DNA of 64,000 bases from Bacillota bacterium (GTDB taxonomy: Bacteria > Bacillota_E > Sulfobacillia > Sulfobacillales > JAIMBI01): contig JAKARZ010000001.1 in NCBI GenBank assembly GCA_021828405.1, positions 136,777-200,776 of the forward strand, written 5' to 3'. A program made the position numbers and the translations under genes. A model generated the notes under the pieces. That model worked only from the letters and a program-made list of their open reading frames with translations, was not told the DNA's origin and did not search any database. Below, one piece after another: positions 37,623-46,947 of the stretch. Position 1 is the first letter of the stretch, and each line of letters begins with the position of its first letter.

Positions 37623-38131
37623 GCGGTCCCCTCTACGTCCTTGACACAAGCGTCTTCATCCAGGCGCACCGCGTGTACTACCCTTTTGATGTCGCACCGG
37701 CCTTCTGGGATGCGCTCCTCGAGTGTGCCGACCGCAACCGCCTGGCCAGTCTCGACGTGGTCGATGGCGAACTCACCGGCAACGACCAGCTCGCCCAGTG
37801 GGCACGTACCCATCAGCGCGATCTGTTTCGCTCCACCGACAGTGCCGAGGTGACCGAAGCCTACCGGCGTGTCAGCGCCTGGGTCACGGGCAATGCCCAA
37901 TACCTAGAGGCCGCCAAGTCGAATTTCGCCGCCGGGGCCGACGGATGGATCATTGCGTTCGCCATGCCGCAGGCCCACACCGTCGTCACCGAGGAGACCT
38001 CCAGTCCACTCTCCCGCACCAAGGTTAAGATTCCTGACGTTTGCGCAGCCATGAGCGTCGAGGCCATCACCACGGTTCAGATGATGCGGCGCATCGGGGT
38101 CCGCCTCGATGGGTTTTCGACGCAGGCGTAG
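37619..38131 (+). CDS. DUF4411 PIN-like toxin
   Basis: This 170-residue protein starts at a GTG overlapping the upstream stop. LYVLDTSVFIQAHRVYYPFD and VAPAFWDALLE match the DUF4411 family, which has a PIN-like nuclease fold. The first catalytic aspartate is in VLDTS, and later acidic positions are in GADGWIIAFAM. It is likely the toxin partner of the HTH-ImmA/IrrE gene. No membrane segment or signal peptide is seen. Confidence 0.85.
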   Translation: MSGPLYVLDTSVFIQAHRVYYPFDVAPAFWDALLECADRNRLASLDVVDGELTGNDQLAQWARTHQRDLFRSTDSAEVTEAYRRVSAWVTGNAQYLEAAKSNFAAGADGWIIAFAMPQAHTVVTEETSSPLSRTKVKIPDVCAAMSVEAITTVQMMRRIGVRLDGFSTQA

Positions 38132-38244
38132 GCCACCATGTCATCAAAGCGTCTGCGCGGTGGACCGCTCCAGCCCAGGCGGGTTGCGCTCGCTATGAGT
38201 TCTTGAAGGCGTACTACGTTTTGGAAGAGTGACGGTGGCCCTGC

Positions 38245-38463
38245 CTACACGTGGGTAGTCCCGAGTTCGACGTCCAATACGCGATTATCGCTTTCCCACA
38301 CCTCCGTTCCGAATGTCTCCACATGGAACTTGATCGCCCCGGTTACGTCGGCCAGAGCCTCTTCCGCCGTATCGCCCTCGCCGACTACCACGCCCCAAAG
38401 ACCAATGGGATACGCAACAAAGCCATCCTCGTGGCGCTCTATGACGACTCGGATTTCCCTCAT
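38245..38463 (-). CDS. HicB-like antitoxin, apparently orphan
   Basis: This 72-residue protein begins at the ATG at 38463, with GGAGG 8 bases upstream; the frame also opens at an upstream TTG. The sequence (MREIRVVIERHEDGFVAYPI, GEGDTAEEALADVTGAIKFH) is the partial RNase H fold of HicB. There is no C-terminal DNA-binding domain and no HicA-type double-stranded-RNA-binding toxin gene on either side, so it is an orphan. Such stand-alone HicB domains are common. It may act on a HicA elsewhere or be a relic. Confidence 0.75.
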   Translation of the reverse strand: MREIRVVIERHEDGFVAYPIGLWGVVVGEGDTAEEALADVTGAIKFHVETFGTEVWESDNRVLDVELGTTHV

Positions 38464-38562
38464 CGCGATCGCCTCCAAGTTACGGACCGGGTGTGTCTAT
38501 ATCTGCGGCGGCTGTACTACGACACCGTCTCGTTTCACACCCCTTCCTTAGATGTGCGCCTT

Positions 38563-38721
38563 GGACACGGTGGGGCCAGACCGCCTGCGGTTGGGCAGCC
38601 ACTGGCCGCACGTCATCGGCGACCTGGCAAGTGCGCTGCGCACGGTGCGCGCCCTCGCGCTGGACGACCGGGCCCAGGCGGGCATCTTGGGGCCCGCACC
38701 CAGGCGCTCTTGGGTCTCTAG
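38563..38721 (+). pseudogene. Amidohydrolase C-terminal tail, copy 1
   Basis: GPDRLRLGSHWPHVIGDLAS with ALRTVRALALDDRAQAGILG resembles the C-terminal metal-site region (GSDxPHVxGD) of amidohydrolase-family enzymes. In this copy the metal-ligand aspartate of GSD is replaced by H. Only about 50 residues remain. The same segment recurs at 39843-40013, and similarity continues about 50 bases past the stop in both copies. Confidence 0.65.
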
Positions 38722-38881
38722 ACCCCGGTCAGCGGCTGGACGGCAAAGCCGTCCGCTGCATCAGCTAGGCCGCCCCCGCGGTCCCGCGGGTAGGCATTGT
38801 TCGGGCCCGATATCTGCCTCGGGCCAGGGCAACTCATGTCACCTCACCAGCCACGACCCGGGGTGGCTTGGTCGTCTGGAC

Positions 38882-39316
38882 TTAAGGCGTCTCGCTAGGC
38901 AACGCGTGCACGAGGGGGTGTAGGCCGGCCAGGCGCTCGACGAATGCATAGTCCGCAGTCCAGTACGGCATGGGGCCGCCCGGTGCAAGTTCGGCCACCG
39001 CCAAGAACCCTGCGTCGTAAAGCGTGGGCAAGGCGAAATCCCTCGCAATGTCCCAAGCACGCCTCTTGATTGCCTCGGAGTGGACGAAAATCACACCCAG
39101 CGCGCCGAAGGCCTCCCATGCCTGTTCCGCCGTGCGGTCGTCCAGAAAGCCTAATCGCACCTTCTTCCGCAGCGTACTGCCAACCTCGGCCCAGGCGAAC
39201 GGGGGGGCATACAGAGCCGTGGCATCCTGTGCGAGCACGCTGGCCGCGCTACTTCCGTTCTCAGGTGTCACAATCTTCACCACGATGGAACTGTCGACGC
39301 ACACTGGCCCGGTCAC
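38882..39316 (-). CDS. PIN-domain toxin (VapC-like)
   Basis: This 144-residue protein starts at a GTG overlapping the antitoxin stop. VCVDSSIVVKIVTPENGS holds the first PIN aspartate. FAWAEVGSTLRKKV holds the glutamate, and LPTLYDAGFLAVAEL with YWTADYAFVERL the remaining acidic residues. It is predicted to be a ribonuclease toxin. It forms a pair with the ribbon-helix-helix protein upstream and lies between two direct copies of an amidohydrolase tail. Confidence 0.85.
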   Translation of the reverse strand: MTGPVCVDSSIVVKIVTPENGSSAASVLAQDATALYAPPFAWAEVGSTLRKKVRLGFLDDRTAEQAWEAFGALGVIFVHSEAIKRRAWDIARDFALPTLYDAGFLAVAELAPGGPMPYWTADYAFVERLAGLHPLVHALPSETP

Positions 39317-39600
39317 TCGGGTCGATCCCCGCCGTCGCGGTGTCCGTCGCGCAAAGCCCGAATGTATGGAACCGAGTCCTCAGCTACGCCCCAGCGCCCC
39401 TCGATGCGCGTACGCTGCGTCGCGATCTCTGACAGCAGGCTCGCCCTGCGTTGGCGGTCCAACTCGGCCGCCACCGCCGTGACCACCACATCATTCATGG
39501 AGATCCCTTGTTCGGCCCGCGCGGTACGGACGAGGTCGGCCCACACTTTGATGGGAAAACGTACCGTGAACTGTCGGTACTTCTCGGTGCGACTCGCCAT
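39313..39600 (-). CDS. Ribbon-helix-helix antitoxin
   Basis: This 95-residue protein runs from the ATG at 39600 behind GGAGGG. MASRTEKYRQFTVRFPIKVW, then DLVRTARAEQGISMNDVVVT is an Arc/CopG-like DNA-binding fold. The charged C-terminal tail should cover the PIN toxin. It overlaps the toxin gene by 4 bases, so the pair is translationally coupled. Confidence 0.8.
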   Translation of the reverse strand: MASRTEKYRQFTVRFPIKVWADLVRTARAEQGISMNDVVVTAVAAELDRQRRASLLSEIATQRTRIEGRWGVAEDSVPYIRALRDGHRDGGDRPE

Positions 39601-39842
39601 GAGAATCCCTCCATGACTCCAGTATAAGATGTCACAAGGTCGCGTACAAGGGGGAGCGGACGCGGAGTTGCCCCATCGTGGCCGTCCTGCCGTTATGGCG
39701 TCCTGCAGCGCCGGACGGCTCGCGCGCGGCGGATGGGACGGTGGCCGCGAAGGGCGGCAGCGCCAGCGCCGCCGCAACGCACCGCCGTCCTAACGGCGGC
39801 GTATGCCCACCACCCGGACCGGTGTGGGCCACCCCGTCCGTG

Positions 39843-40013
39843 GTGTGCGCCGTCGACACAGGGGGCGCGGACCGGTTGCCGCTGGGCAGCGACCGGCCCC
39901 ACGTCATCGGCGACAGGGCAAGCGCGCTGCGCACCGTGCGCGCACTGCCCCTCGACGACCAGGCGAAGGCGGGCATCCTGGGGGCCCACGCGCGTGCGCT
40001 CCTGGATTTCTAG
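39843..40013 (+). pseudogene. Amidohydrolase C-terminal tail, copy 2
   Basis: GADRLPLGSDRPHVIGDRAS with ALRTVRALPLDDQAKAGILG and HARALLDF before TAG. This copy keeps the GSD motif. It ends a few bases before the convergent end of the broken TPP-enzyme gene. The rest of the amidohydrolase is missing. Confidence 0.65.
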
Positions 40014-40018
40014 AACCC

Positions 40019-41480
40019 TCAGCGGGTGGCCGTTACCGCCGTCCGCCGCATTATCAGCGGCCAGGGACTGGCCATCTCCCCCACCGGCACCTCGATGAGC
40101 GTGGGGCCATTTGCGCTCAGCGCGCTTCTGATGGCGCCCGCCAGTTCCGCCGGTCCGTCCACACGCACGCCCTGGATGCCAAACGCCTCGACCAAGCGGA
40201 CGTAGTCGGGGTTCACCAGACCGTGCCCAGCACGTGGCCTGAAAACTCCGGCTGCTGAGTGCGTTTGACGTTGCCAAACGCGTGATCGTTGAACACCACC
40301 GTCACCAAACCCACGGCATAGCGACACGCGGTGGCCAGCTCGGCCATTGCCCGGCCTAACCCTCCGTCTCCCGTAGTGGACACGACGGCCGGCTCTGGTG
40401 CGCCGATTTTCGCGCCCAGCGCGGTGGGAAACCCGTACCCGAGCGTTCCCTGGTATCCCGGCGTGATAAACGTCGGGGGCTCATACACCGGGTAACCCAC
40501 CCGGGTGACATAGTCTACTTGGGTAAGCTCGGACACCAGCACGCCCTCGTCGGGAATGGCCGCGCGCAGCGCGGCCACGAAAGATGCCGCTCGACCGCCG
40601 CCACCTGCCGCGCGGCTTCGGCCCGGGTCTCCTCCAGGTTCGTCCAGCGGCGGGATGTCCGGTTCTGGCCCACCTCCCGTGCCAGACCGTGGAGCGCCAC
40701 CCGGGCGTCGGCCACCATCACCACGGCGGTCTCGCGGAAGCGGGCCGCCTCCTGGGGATCCGCATTGACCACCAGCATCTGGGCGCCTGCGGCCAGCTGA
40801 CCCGCGGCCACCACGAACTTGGCCCCCACTGCCACCCCCACGTCCGTGCCAGGCAGCACGGAGCGCCCCGCCAGGGTCGTGAGCTCCCGCGGATGGTGGT
40901 CCGACAAGGCGCCGCGCGCGTTGTCGCTCACCCCCACCGGAGCTCGGAGCCGCGAAGCCACCCGCTCCAAGGCAGCGGCCGCCCCGCTCGCGAGCACGCC
41001 CGACCCCGCGTAGATCACGGGGCGGGCCGCGTCGCGCAGCAGGGGAGCCGCGAGGGTGAGCTCCGAGGCCGTCGGCGGTGTGCGCACCCCGTCGGCCTCG
41101 GAGGGCGGAACTGCCTGCAGTTCCCCGGTTTCGCGCTGGACCAGCACATCGGGGGGAATCTCCAGCGCGACCGGCTGGGGCCGCCCCGACCGCATCATCG
41201 TAAGGGCGTGGCGCACCAGCGCGGGAATCTCCGCGGGCTGCGTCGCCCGGGCGGACCACTTGGTGAGCCCGGCCAGCACCTGCGCCAGGTTGGGGATTTC
41301 GTGCAGCAGCCCGAGCCCTTTGCCGATCTGGCGTGAAGCAATTTGGCCCGCGATCAGGAGGACCGGCGACGAGCAGGCATAGGCGGTGGCCAAGCCGGCC
41401 GCGGCGTTCAGCACGCCGGGGCCGGGCACCACCATGGCCACGCCGGGCCGGCCGGTGACCCGTGCATAGCCGTCGGCCAT
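40019..41480 (-). pseudogene. Acetolactate-synthase-like TPP enzyme, truncated and frameshifted
   Basis: The first recognisable residues are MADGYARVTGRPGVAMVVPG at 41480, which in complete members lie about 50 residues in, so the N-terminus with the catalytic glutamate is missing. The central domain is good (LLHEIPNLAQVLAGLTKWSA, VALEIPPDVLVQRETGELQA). A frameshift near 40555 is followed by the TPP-binding C-terminal domain (GYQGTLGYGFPTALGAKIGA, VVSTTGDGGLG, FNDHAFGNVKR). A second frameshift near 40230 leads to YVRLVEAFGIQGVRVDGPAE and the stop. It has at least three lesions, so it is inactive. Confidence 0.8.
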
Positions 41481-41501
41481 GGAGGTGGTCGACGGCTATG
41501 C
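41464..41501. repeat. 12-bp perfect inverted repeat at the truncation point of the TPP gene
   Basis: GCATAGCCGTCG at 41464-41475 is repeated in inverse orientation at 41490-41501, with 14 bases between. The left arm codes for part of ADGYA at the truncated N-terminus of the TPP-enzyme pseudogene. The right arm reads DGYA on the + strand. A small fold-back duplication at a break point would create exactly this. Confidence 0.6.
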
Positions 41502-42318
41502 GCGGCCCGTAGAACCGAATGTCCTCCCGCTCGCGATACACCCATCGAGGGCGTGGTCCAGCTGGACGCCCGACACGCCCTCGGCTACCAGCTCGCCGCC
41601 AGCGTCTCGCCCCCCGAACGCTCCATGGGCCGCGCCTCCCCTCTCCCCGAAAGGCCCGTCGCGCATCGCACCAGCCCGCCCTCGAGCGTCTGACGATGTA
41701 CATGCTGCCACTGGACCCAGAGTAGCCCGACGGGCGCCGCCGCGCCAGATGTTTCCGAGGGGCGGGCCGACCCGTCGCCGGAATTTGGCCGACTGACCCG
41801 TCGCAGGTCGCTGCACCGGATCCCGCCGGCCGGTCAGCGCCTCGATCCGAGGTCACGACGGCGTTCACACCGCGGGGCGGCACCCCGACCCATGCTCCGT
41901 CTACCAACTATAAGTCAGTCCTGCCGTCAACCCTAAGAGACCAACCTCGAAATTTACCGCGACCGGGATTTCAGAGCCTATCCAAATTCCCGGGTCCACT
42001 ACATTTGGCCGTCCGCAAGCACCATCCGCGGTCCACTAGTCGAGTCAATTCTGACTGGCGTCCAGTCATTGCAAAACCGGCGCCGCGACTGGGTGCCAAT
42101 CGGCCTTGGCAGGGGCCGCATCGACATCGTCGGGATTCGAGGGGGTGGCGCTTACACCACCACTGCGTTCCGCCACCACCCTTGTGTGTGCACGGTGAGG
42201 GATCTGCCGCGTGAGCAACGTGCTACGCTGGCCATGATAGCGGCCACGGCCCCGATGCTGAGGGAGTGAAGGGCTCGCACCGGCCGCGGGGCCGTGGTAG
42301 TCACCGGAGGCAAAGCCG
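41502..42318. other. Intergenic stretch, no supported gene
   Basis: Open frames on both strands lack start signals and family resemblance. The right-hand part, just before the thiolase, has short AT-richer stretches (about 41905-42060) and a GGAGGCAAAG ribosome binding site for the next gene, but no clear promoter. Confidence 0.4.
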
Positions 42319-43507
42319 ATGTCGCGGCACGGCGTGGTCATCGTGGATGGAGTGCGCTCCGCGGTGGGAACGTGTGGGGGAAGCTTGAAAGATGTGACGG
42401 CCGCCGATGTGGGTGCATTGGTAGTCCGTGAGGCGGTCCGCCGATCCGGCGTGGATCCCGACGCAGTCGACGAGGTGATTCTCGGCTGCGTCGGGCAGGT
42501 GTCCGCCGATGCGTACATAGCACGGGTCGCGGCGGTGAAGGCGGGGATTCCGGTGCGCAGCACAGCCCAGACGGTGAACCGTCTGAGTGGATCAGGACTC
42601 CAGGCGCTGGTGACCGCTGCGCAGTGGCTCCAACTGGACGACGCCCAGGTGGTGGTGGCCGGCGGCGCGGAGAACATGAGCCGCCTGCCGTACTACGTGT
42701 GGAACCGCTGGGGGCGGCGGCTGGGAAGCTCCGAGCTGGAGCACGGCGTGCTGAGCGCCGTGTCCGACCCCTTTAAGCACTACGCCATGGGGGTCACCGC
42801 CGAACGGGTGGCGGAAAAATACGGCGTGAGTCGGCAAGAACAGGACGCCCTGGCTTTGGACTCGCAGCAGCGGGCGCGGGCCGCCATTGCCGATGGGCGG
42901 TTCACCGGTCAGATCGTGCCGGTCGACACGCCTGGAGGGAGAGGGCGCCCGGGAACGTTTCAGGTAGACGAGCATCCCCGGGAGACCACGGCCAAAAAGC
43001 TGGCCGCGCTCAAGCCCGCATTCGCGGAGGGCGGGACGGTCACGGCCGGCAATGCGTCCGGCATCAATGACGGGGCAGCTGCGGTGGTCATGACCACCGC
43101 AGCCTACGCCGCAGACCGGGGGCTCCAGCCCCGCGCGCGCCTGGTAGGCTACGGCTTTTCCGGCATCGGGCCGGAGATCATGGACCACGCACGCACCCGT
43201 GGAAGCCATCCGTCGAGCGCTGACCCGTGCCCAGCTCTCCCTTTCGGACATGGCGCTGGCGGAGCTGAACGAGGCGTTTGCGGCACAGGCCGCCGCCGTG
43301 GTCCGCGATGCGGGGCTGGACTGGGACCGGACCAACGTGAACGGCGGAGCGATTGCGCCGGGACATCCCGTCGGCGCCACCGGCGCTATCCTGACGGTGA
43401 AGCTGCTCCATGAGTTGGAGCGTTGGGGGCAGCGGTATGGGCTCGTCACCATGTGCATCGGGGGTGGCCAGGGGATTGCCGCCGTGTTCGAGAACCTGCG
43501 CCGCTGA
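42319..43507 (+). pseudogene. Thiolase (acetyl-CoA acetyltransferase), frameshifted and lacking the nucleophilic Cys
   Basis: The N-terminal two thirds read as a thiolase from the ATG at 42319: VIVDGVRSAVGTCGGSLKDV, VDEVILGCVGQV, GNASGINDGAAAVVM. The active-site segment is VNRLSGSGLQAL; thiolases have Cys at the first Ser position (NRLCGSG), and the codon is AGT. Near 43186-43198 the tandem repeat CACGCACGCACCC shifts the frame. The rest (AIRRALTRAQLSLSDMALAE, GGAIAPGHPVGATGAI, MCIGGGQG) continues in a second frame to 43507. Removing one 4-base repeat unit restores a continuous product. The gene probably belonged to acyl-CoA breakdown linked to the downstream amino-acid cluster. Confidence 0.85.
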
Positions 43508-43800
43508 CCCGAGCCGCTGCTGGCGCAAGCACCCCCGGGGCAGCCCGCACGGGGAAGGCACAGCGGGTGTCACCACTCGACCGACCGGGGGATCCGTGCC
43601 CTGCTGGCTGACGGCACGGGAATGAACTCCATCGGACGAGTCCCGCGGCTGGCCCGCCACTTTAGGCAACGCGGTCGCGGCCAGTGGTGGCCCTCGCTGT
43701 CATGACGGAAGCGCTTGACCGGTGCCCAGGGTGAAAAGTGCTTGGCGCCGGGCATTTGAGATAGTCGTCGAGCGTTAGAGAGTTACAAGGAGGAAAAAGC

Positions 43801-44634
43801 ATGGCACCTGAAGCCGCCTATCAGGATGACGGGCGAGGAGCGCTCGCCGTCAATCGGGAATTCTACGACCGGGTGGCGGCCCGGACGGAAAGTCGGACCC
43901 TGGTCGACCGCCTCCTGGTGCCCATTCAAAGCGGACGCGCCTGGGAGGTGCCCATGGGTCACGTGTGGCGCATCATCGCCTCGGAGGGGCCCCAGGTGGG
44001 CGATTTGAACTTATGGAACCGCCACAACCCGCGCGAGCGATTTTGGGCCGCCCGAACGCGCCAGCTGGAGCGGGCGCACGTGTCGGTGGGGAACCGCCTC
44101 TGGTCCACGCTGCCGTACCTGAGACCCATGGCCACCATCACCGCCGACTCGTTGGCCAACTACGGGGTGGATGCGAACGGCGCCCGCGTCCATGACCTCC
44201 TGGGCACCCGCTGCGACCCGTACGTCAACCGGATGCTTTCCGGGGTGGACTTCGACCGCCACTGCCATTCCAACTTGGTGCGCGCCGTGCTGCCGCACGG
44301 CCTGACGGAGTTTGACGTGCACGATGTGCTGAACGTCTTTCAGGCAACCGGGCTGAACGAGCAGGACCAGTACTTCATGACCGCAAGCCCCGCTCGACCC
44401 GGCGACTTTTTGGAGTTCTTTGCGGAGATGGATCTGTTGTGCGCGTTGTCCGCCTGTCCAGGGGGCGACCTCTCCATACCACTGTGGGGTCCAGACGCCA
44501 GGGACCCCATCGAGGTATGCCGCCCGCTCGCGGTGGAGATATACCGGCTCAGTCCCGACGTGTTGGAAGGGTGGGAGCCCAAGAGCCCACCACCCTACCG
44601 CGGGCTGCACGGTCTCCGCATGCCGACGATGTAG
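43801..44634 (+). CDS. DUF1989 / urea-carboxylase-associated family protein
   Basis: This 277-residue protein has AAGGAGG 8 bases before the ATG. The conserved core IIASEGPQVGDLNLWNRHNP, then RFWAARTRQL and VGNRLWSTLPYLRPMATITA matches DUF1989 proteins. Many are annotated as urea carboxylase-associated and often sit beside amino-acid or urea-derivative catabolic genes. RCDPYVNRML and HCHSNLVRAV hold the conserved Cys/His residues that probably bind a metal. It precedes the GntR-controlled amino-acid operon but is separated from it by about 350 bases. The true substrate is unknown. Confidence 0.8.
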   Translation: MAPEAAYQDDGRGALAVNREFYDRVAARTESRTLVDRLLVPIQSGRAWEVPMGHVWRIIASEGPQVGDLNLWNRHNPRERFWAARTRQLERAHVSVGNRLWSTLPYLRPMATITADSLANYGVDANGARVHDLLGTRCDPYVNRMLSGVDFDRHCHSNLVRAVLPHGLTEFDVHDVLNVFQATGLNEQDQYFMTASPARPGDFLEFFAEMDLLCALSACPGGDLSIPLWGPDARDPIEVCRPLAVEIYRLSPDVLEGWEPKSPPPYRGLHGLRMPTM

Positions 44635-44981
44635 GGGCCGATCCCCCGAGAGCTTCCCTTGGTCGGTCTCGACCCGAGGTGTCGGATCCGAGTGCGCCAC
44701 GCGTCCCCTGGAATGTGAGGTGAGGTGGTTCCCCAAGGCGGCCTCGCCCGGACGCCGAGGCACCGTGTCTGCTTGCCTTCGGCGTCCCGCCGTCCCCCAT
44801 CTATCGCACCACGTTCCCGGTGCGGTCTTCTGCGCTGTCCGTCCTCGATCCATACTTTCAATGTGGATCGCGTGGTGGATCGCACCACCACTCAGAAAAC
44901 ACAAGGACGACGCCATTTTGTTCCCTCGAGAGGATTTCCCCGACAGGCAGGATAGATCGGTCGAGTGGAGAAACCCTTGGT
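44635..44981. promoter_or_regulatory. Regulatory region with dyad GTGGTG-N5-CACCAC before the GntR gene
   Basis: There is no gene here. The perfect dyad at 44872-44888 (GTGGTG GATCG CACCAC) has the TGGT...ACCA shape of operators bound by FadR-subfamily GntR regulators. A second dyad GATCCA-N11-TGGATC at 44847-44869 adjoins it. Both lie about 95-135 bases before the regulator start, fitting autoregulation. No convincing -35/-10 pair was found. Confidence 0.4.
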
Positions 44982-45794
44982 ATGAATCATAGGACAAGTG
45001 AGACACCGAGGGTCCGGGATGCGGCCGCCGAGAAGCTCGCGGCGGCGATAGTGGATCTCGCAGCCTCCGGTGTTGCTCGCCACGGGGACCGGCTGGTGTC
45101 CGAGCGGCAATTGGCAGAGTTGGTTCACGAGAGCCGGCGGCAGGTGCGGACCGCGCTCACGCACCTGGAGCGGAAGGGAGACATCCATCGTGTGCCGCGC
45201 AGCGGCACGTACGTGACCGATCGGTCTGGGGTGCTGCCCTCCCCGCGAGGAGAGCTCGGTTCCATCTACCACCTGATGGCGGCTCGCCTGGGTCTCGAAC
45301 CGGTGGCGGCCCAGGTGGCGGCCCAGGAAGCCAACCGGAGCGAGATTCTCCAGATATACGGCGCCATGAAGAAAGTGGAGGAGACCCTTCGCCGCCATGT
45401 GGGCGCGGATGACGCCGACACCAACTTTCATCAGGCAGTCATCCGGGCCAGCCACAACCCCTTCCTCATTGGGATGATGTCCATGGTGGATCACCTGATT
45501 CGGACGCATTACGCCCCGTTCCGTCAGCAGCTGCTTCGCGACCCAACCATGGGGGCAAAGTTTTTGGACCAGCACCACGCCATCTATCAGGCCATTCGGG
45601 AGCACCGTCCAGAGGATGCGGCATTGGCCACTCGCACGCATGTGAACTACGCGACGGTGTCCCTGGCGGCTCTGGCAGGGTCTGAGCCCCCGTCGCGATC
45701 TGGAGATGGAAGACCGCTGCGGGACCACGCCCTTGAGATCGACCCCCGGACTGACGCCGAACGGCAGGGGGCAAAGACGCGCAAAGGGAGATGA
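44982..45794 (+). CDS. GntR-family transcriptional regulator with FCD ligand domain
   Basis: This 270-residue protein starts at ATG 44982, with GTGGAG upstream. The N-terminal winged helix (GDRLVSERQLAELVHESRRQ, VRTALTHLERKGDIHRVPRS, GTYVTD) is followed by an FCD-type C-terminal domain. Its helical bundle shows EPVAAQVAAQEANRSEI, DTNFHQAVIRASHNPFL and HHAIYQAIREHRPEDAALAT, with the metal-binding D...H...H pattern. Such regulators sense a small carboxylate or amino-acid-derived ligand. The stop lies 4 bases before the dehydrogenase start, so it is the first gene of the catabolic operon and probably represses it. Confidence 0.85.
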   Translation: MNHRTSETPRVRDAAAEKLAAAIVDLAASGVARHGDRLVSERQLAELVHESRRQVRTALTHLERKGDIHRVPRSGTYVTDRSGVLPSPRGELGSIYHLMAARLGLEPVAAQVAAQEANRSEILQIYGAMKKVEETLRRHVGADDADTNFHQAVIRASHNPFLIGMMSMVDHLIRTHYAPFRQQLLRDPTMGAKFLDQHHAIYQAIREHRPEDAALATRTHVNYATVSLAALAGSEPPSRSGDGRPLRDHALEIDPRTDAERQGAKTRKGR

Positions 45795-45798
45795 GCCG

Positions 45799-46905
45799 AT
45801 GACCGTCGAACCGGTGTGGGAGCAGCCCCGCACGATGATGGAGTTCATGGAGGCCGCCAACTTCGAGAACGTGGTGTTCTGCCAGGACCACGACACCGGA
45901 CTCAAAGCGGTGATTGCGGTGCATGACACCACGCTCGGCCCGGCCGGCGGGGGATGCCGGATGTGGACCTACGCCACGCCGGAAGACGCCGCCATCGACG
46001 CGATGCGGCTCGCCCGAGGGATGACGTACAAGTACGCCGCGGCGGGGGTGAACCTGGGCGGCGGCAAATGCGTGGTCATGGGCAATCCCGCCACCGACAA
46101 GTCGGAGGCGCTGTTCAGAGCGCTGGGTCGATTCATCGACCGCTTGGGCGGGGTGTACTGGACCGGAGAAGATGTGGGCACCACCCTCGACGACATGGTG
46201 GCCATGCGGCAGGAGACCCCGTACGTCATCACGCTCCCTCGCGAGTGGGGGGGCGCCGGCCCCATTTCCGGCATGACCGCCATCGGCGTGATGGAGGCCA
46301 TGAAAACGTTGGTGCAGCGCCATCTGGGGGCGGATACCGTGTCGGGGCTCCGCGTCAGCGTCCAGGGCGCCGGGTCGGTGGGAGCGCCGCTCATCAGCCT
46401 GTTGCTGGCGGAAGGCGCCCGCGTGAGGGTGGCCGACGTCAACCCCGCCACCGTCGGCCGCTGGCGGGGTGTCAACGGGGTCGAGGTCGTGGACCCCGAC
46501 GAGATTCTCTACCTGCCGTCAGACATCCTGGCGCCGTGCGCGCTGGGCGGCGTGGTGCGGCAGGACAACGTGGAGCGCCTCGACACTCGCATCATCTGCG
46601 GCAGCGCCAACAACCAGCTGTGGGACGCCAAGCTGGACCAGGTGCTGGCGGAGCGCGGCATCGCCTACGGCCCCGACTTCATCGTGAATGCGGGCGGCGC
46701 CATCTTCGACGCGGACCGGCTGGGGCCGGGCGGGGTCAACCCCGAGCGCGGCGAGGCCAAGGTGCGCGCCATCGGCGAAACCATGGCGCACATTTGGGAC
46801 CTGGCCCAGGCCCAGCGGGTGGGCACGTTCCGCGCGGCCGAGCTGTATGCGGAGCGGCGCATCCGCGACGTGGGCGCGGCCAAGCGCATCGCGGTCCATC
46901 CCTGA
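45799..46905 (+). CDS. Leucine/valine/phenylalanine-type amino acid dehydrogenase
   Basis: This 368-residue protein has a GGGAGA site before the ATG. The N-terminal domain keeps the glycine-rich substrate loop (HDTTLGPAGGGCRMWTY) and the catalytic lysine region (AGVNLGGGKCVV; most members have GGGKAVI). The C-terminal Rossmann domain has VQGAGSVG, and the late motif is GSANNQL. The reaction is oxidative deamination: L-amino acid + NAD+ + water to 2-oxoacid, NADH and ammonium. Cytosolic. The 2-oxoacid would feed the ferredoxin oxidoreductase encoded two genes downstream. The exact amino-acid preference cannot be read from sequence by eye; branched-chain is most likely. Confidence 0.9.
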   Translation: MTVEPVWEQPRTMMEFMEAANFENVVFCQDHDTGLKAVIAVHDTTLGPAGGGCRMWTYATPEDAAIDAMRLARGMTYKYAAAGVNLGGGKCVVMGNPATDKSEALFRALGRFIDRLGGVYWTGEDVGTTLDDMVAMRQETPYVITLPREWGGAGPISGMTAIGVMEAMKTLVQRHLGADTVSGLRVSVQGAGSVGAPLISLLLAEGARVRVADVNPATVGRWRGVNGVEVVDPDEILYLPSDILAPCALGGVVRQDNVERLDTRIICGSANNQLWDAKLDQVLAERGIAYGPDFIVNAGGAIFDADRLGPGGVNPERGEAKVRAIGETMAHIWDLAQAQRVGTFRAAELYAERRIRDVGAAKRIAVHP

Positions 46906-46947
46906 CGCCTTTAAGGCAAGATTCGAGAAAGCAAGGAGGGCCGTGGC

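Noticed and set aside
43186..43198. Programmed ribosomal frameshift in the thiolase gene
   Set aside because: The shift is at a tandem CGCA repeat, not a slippery heptamer with downstream structure, and the active-site Cys is also lost.
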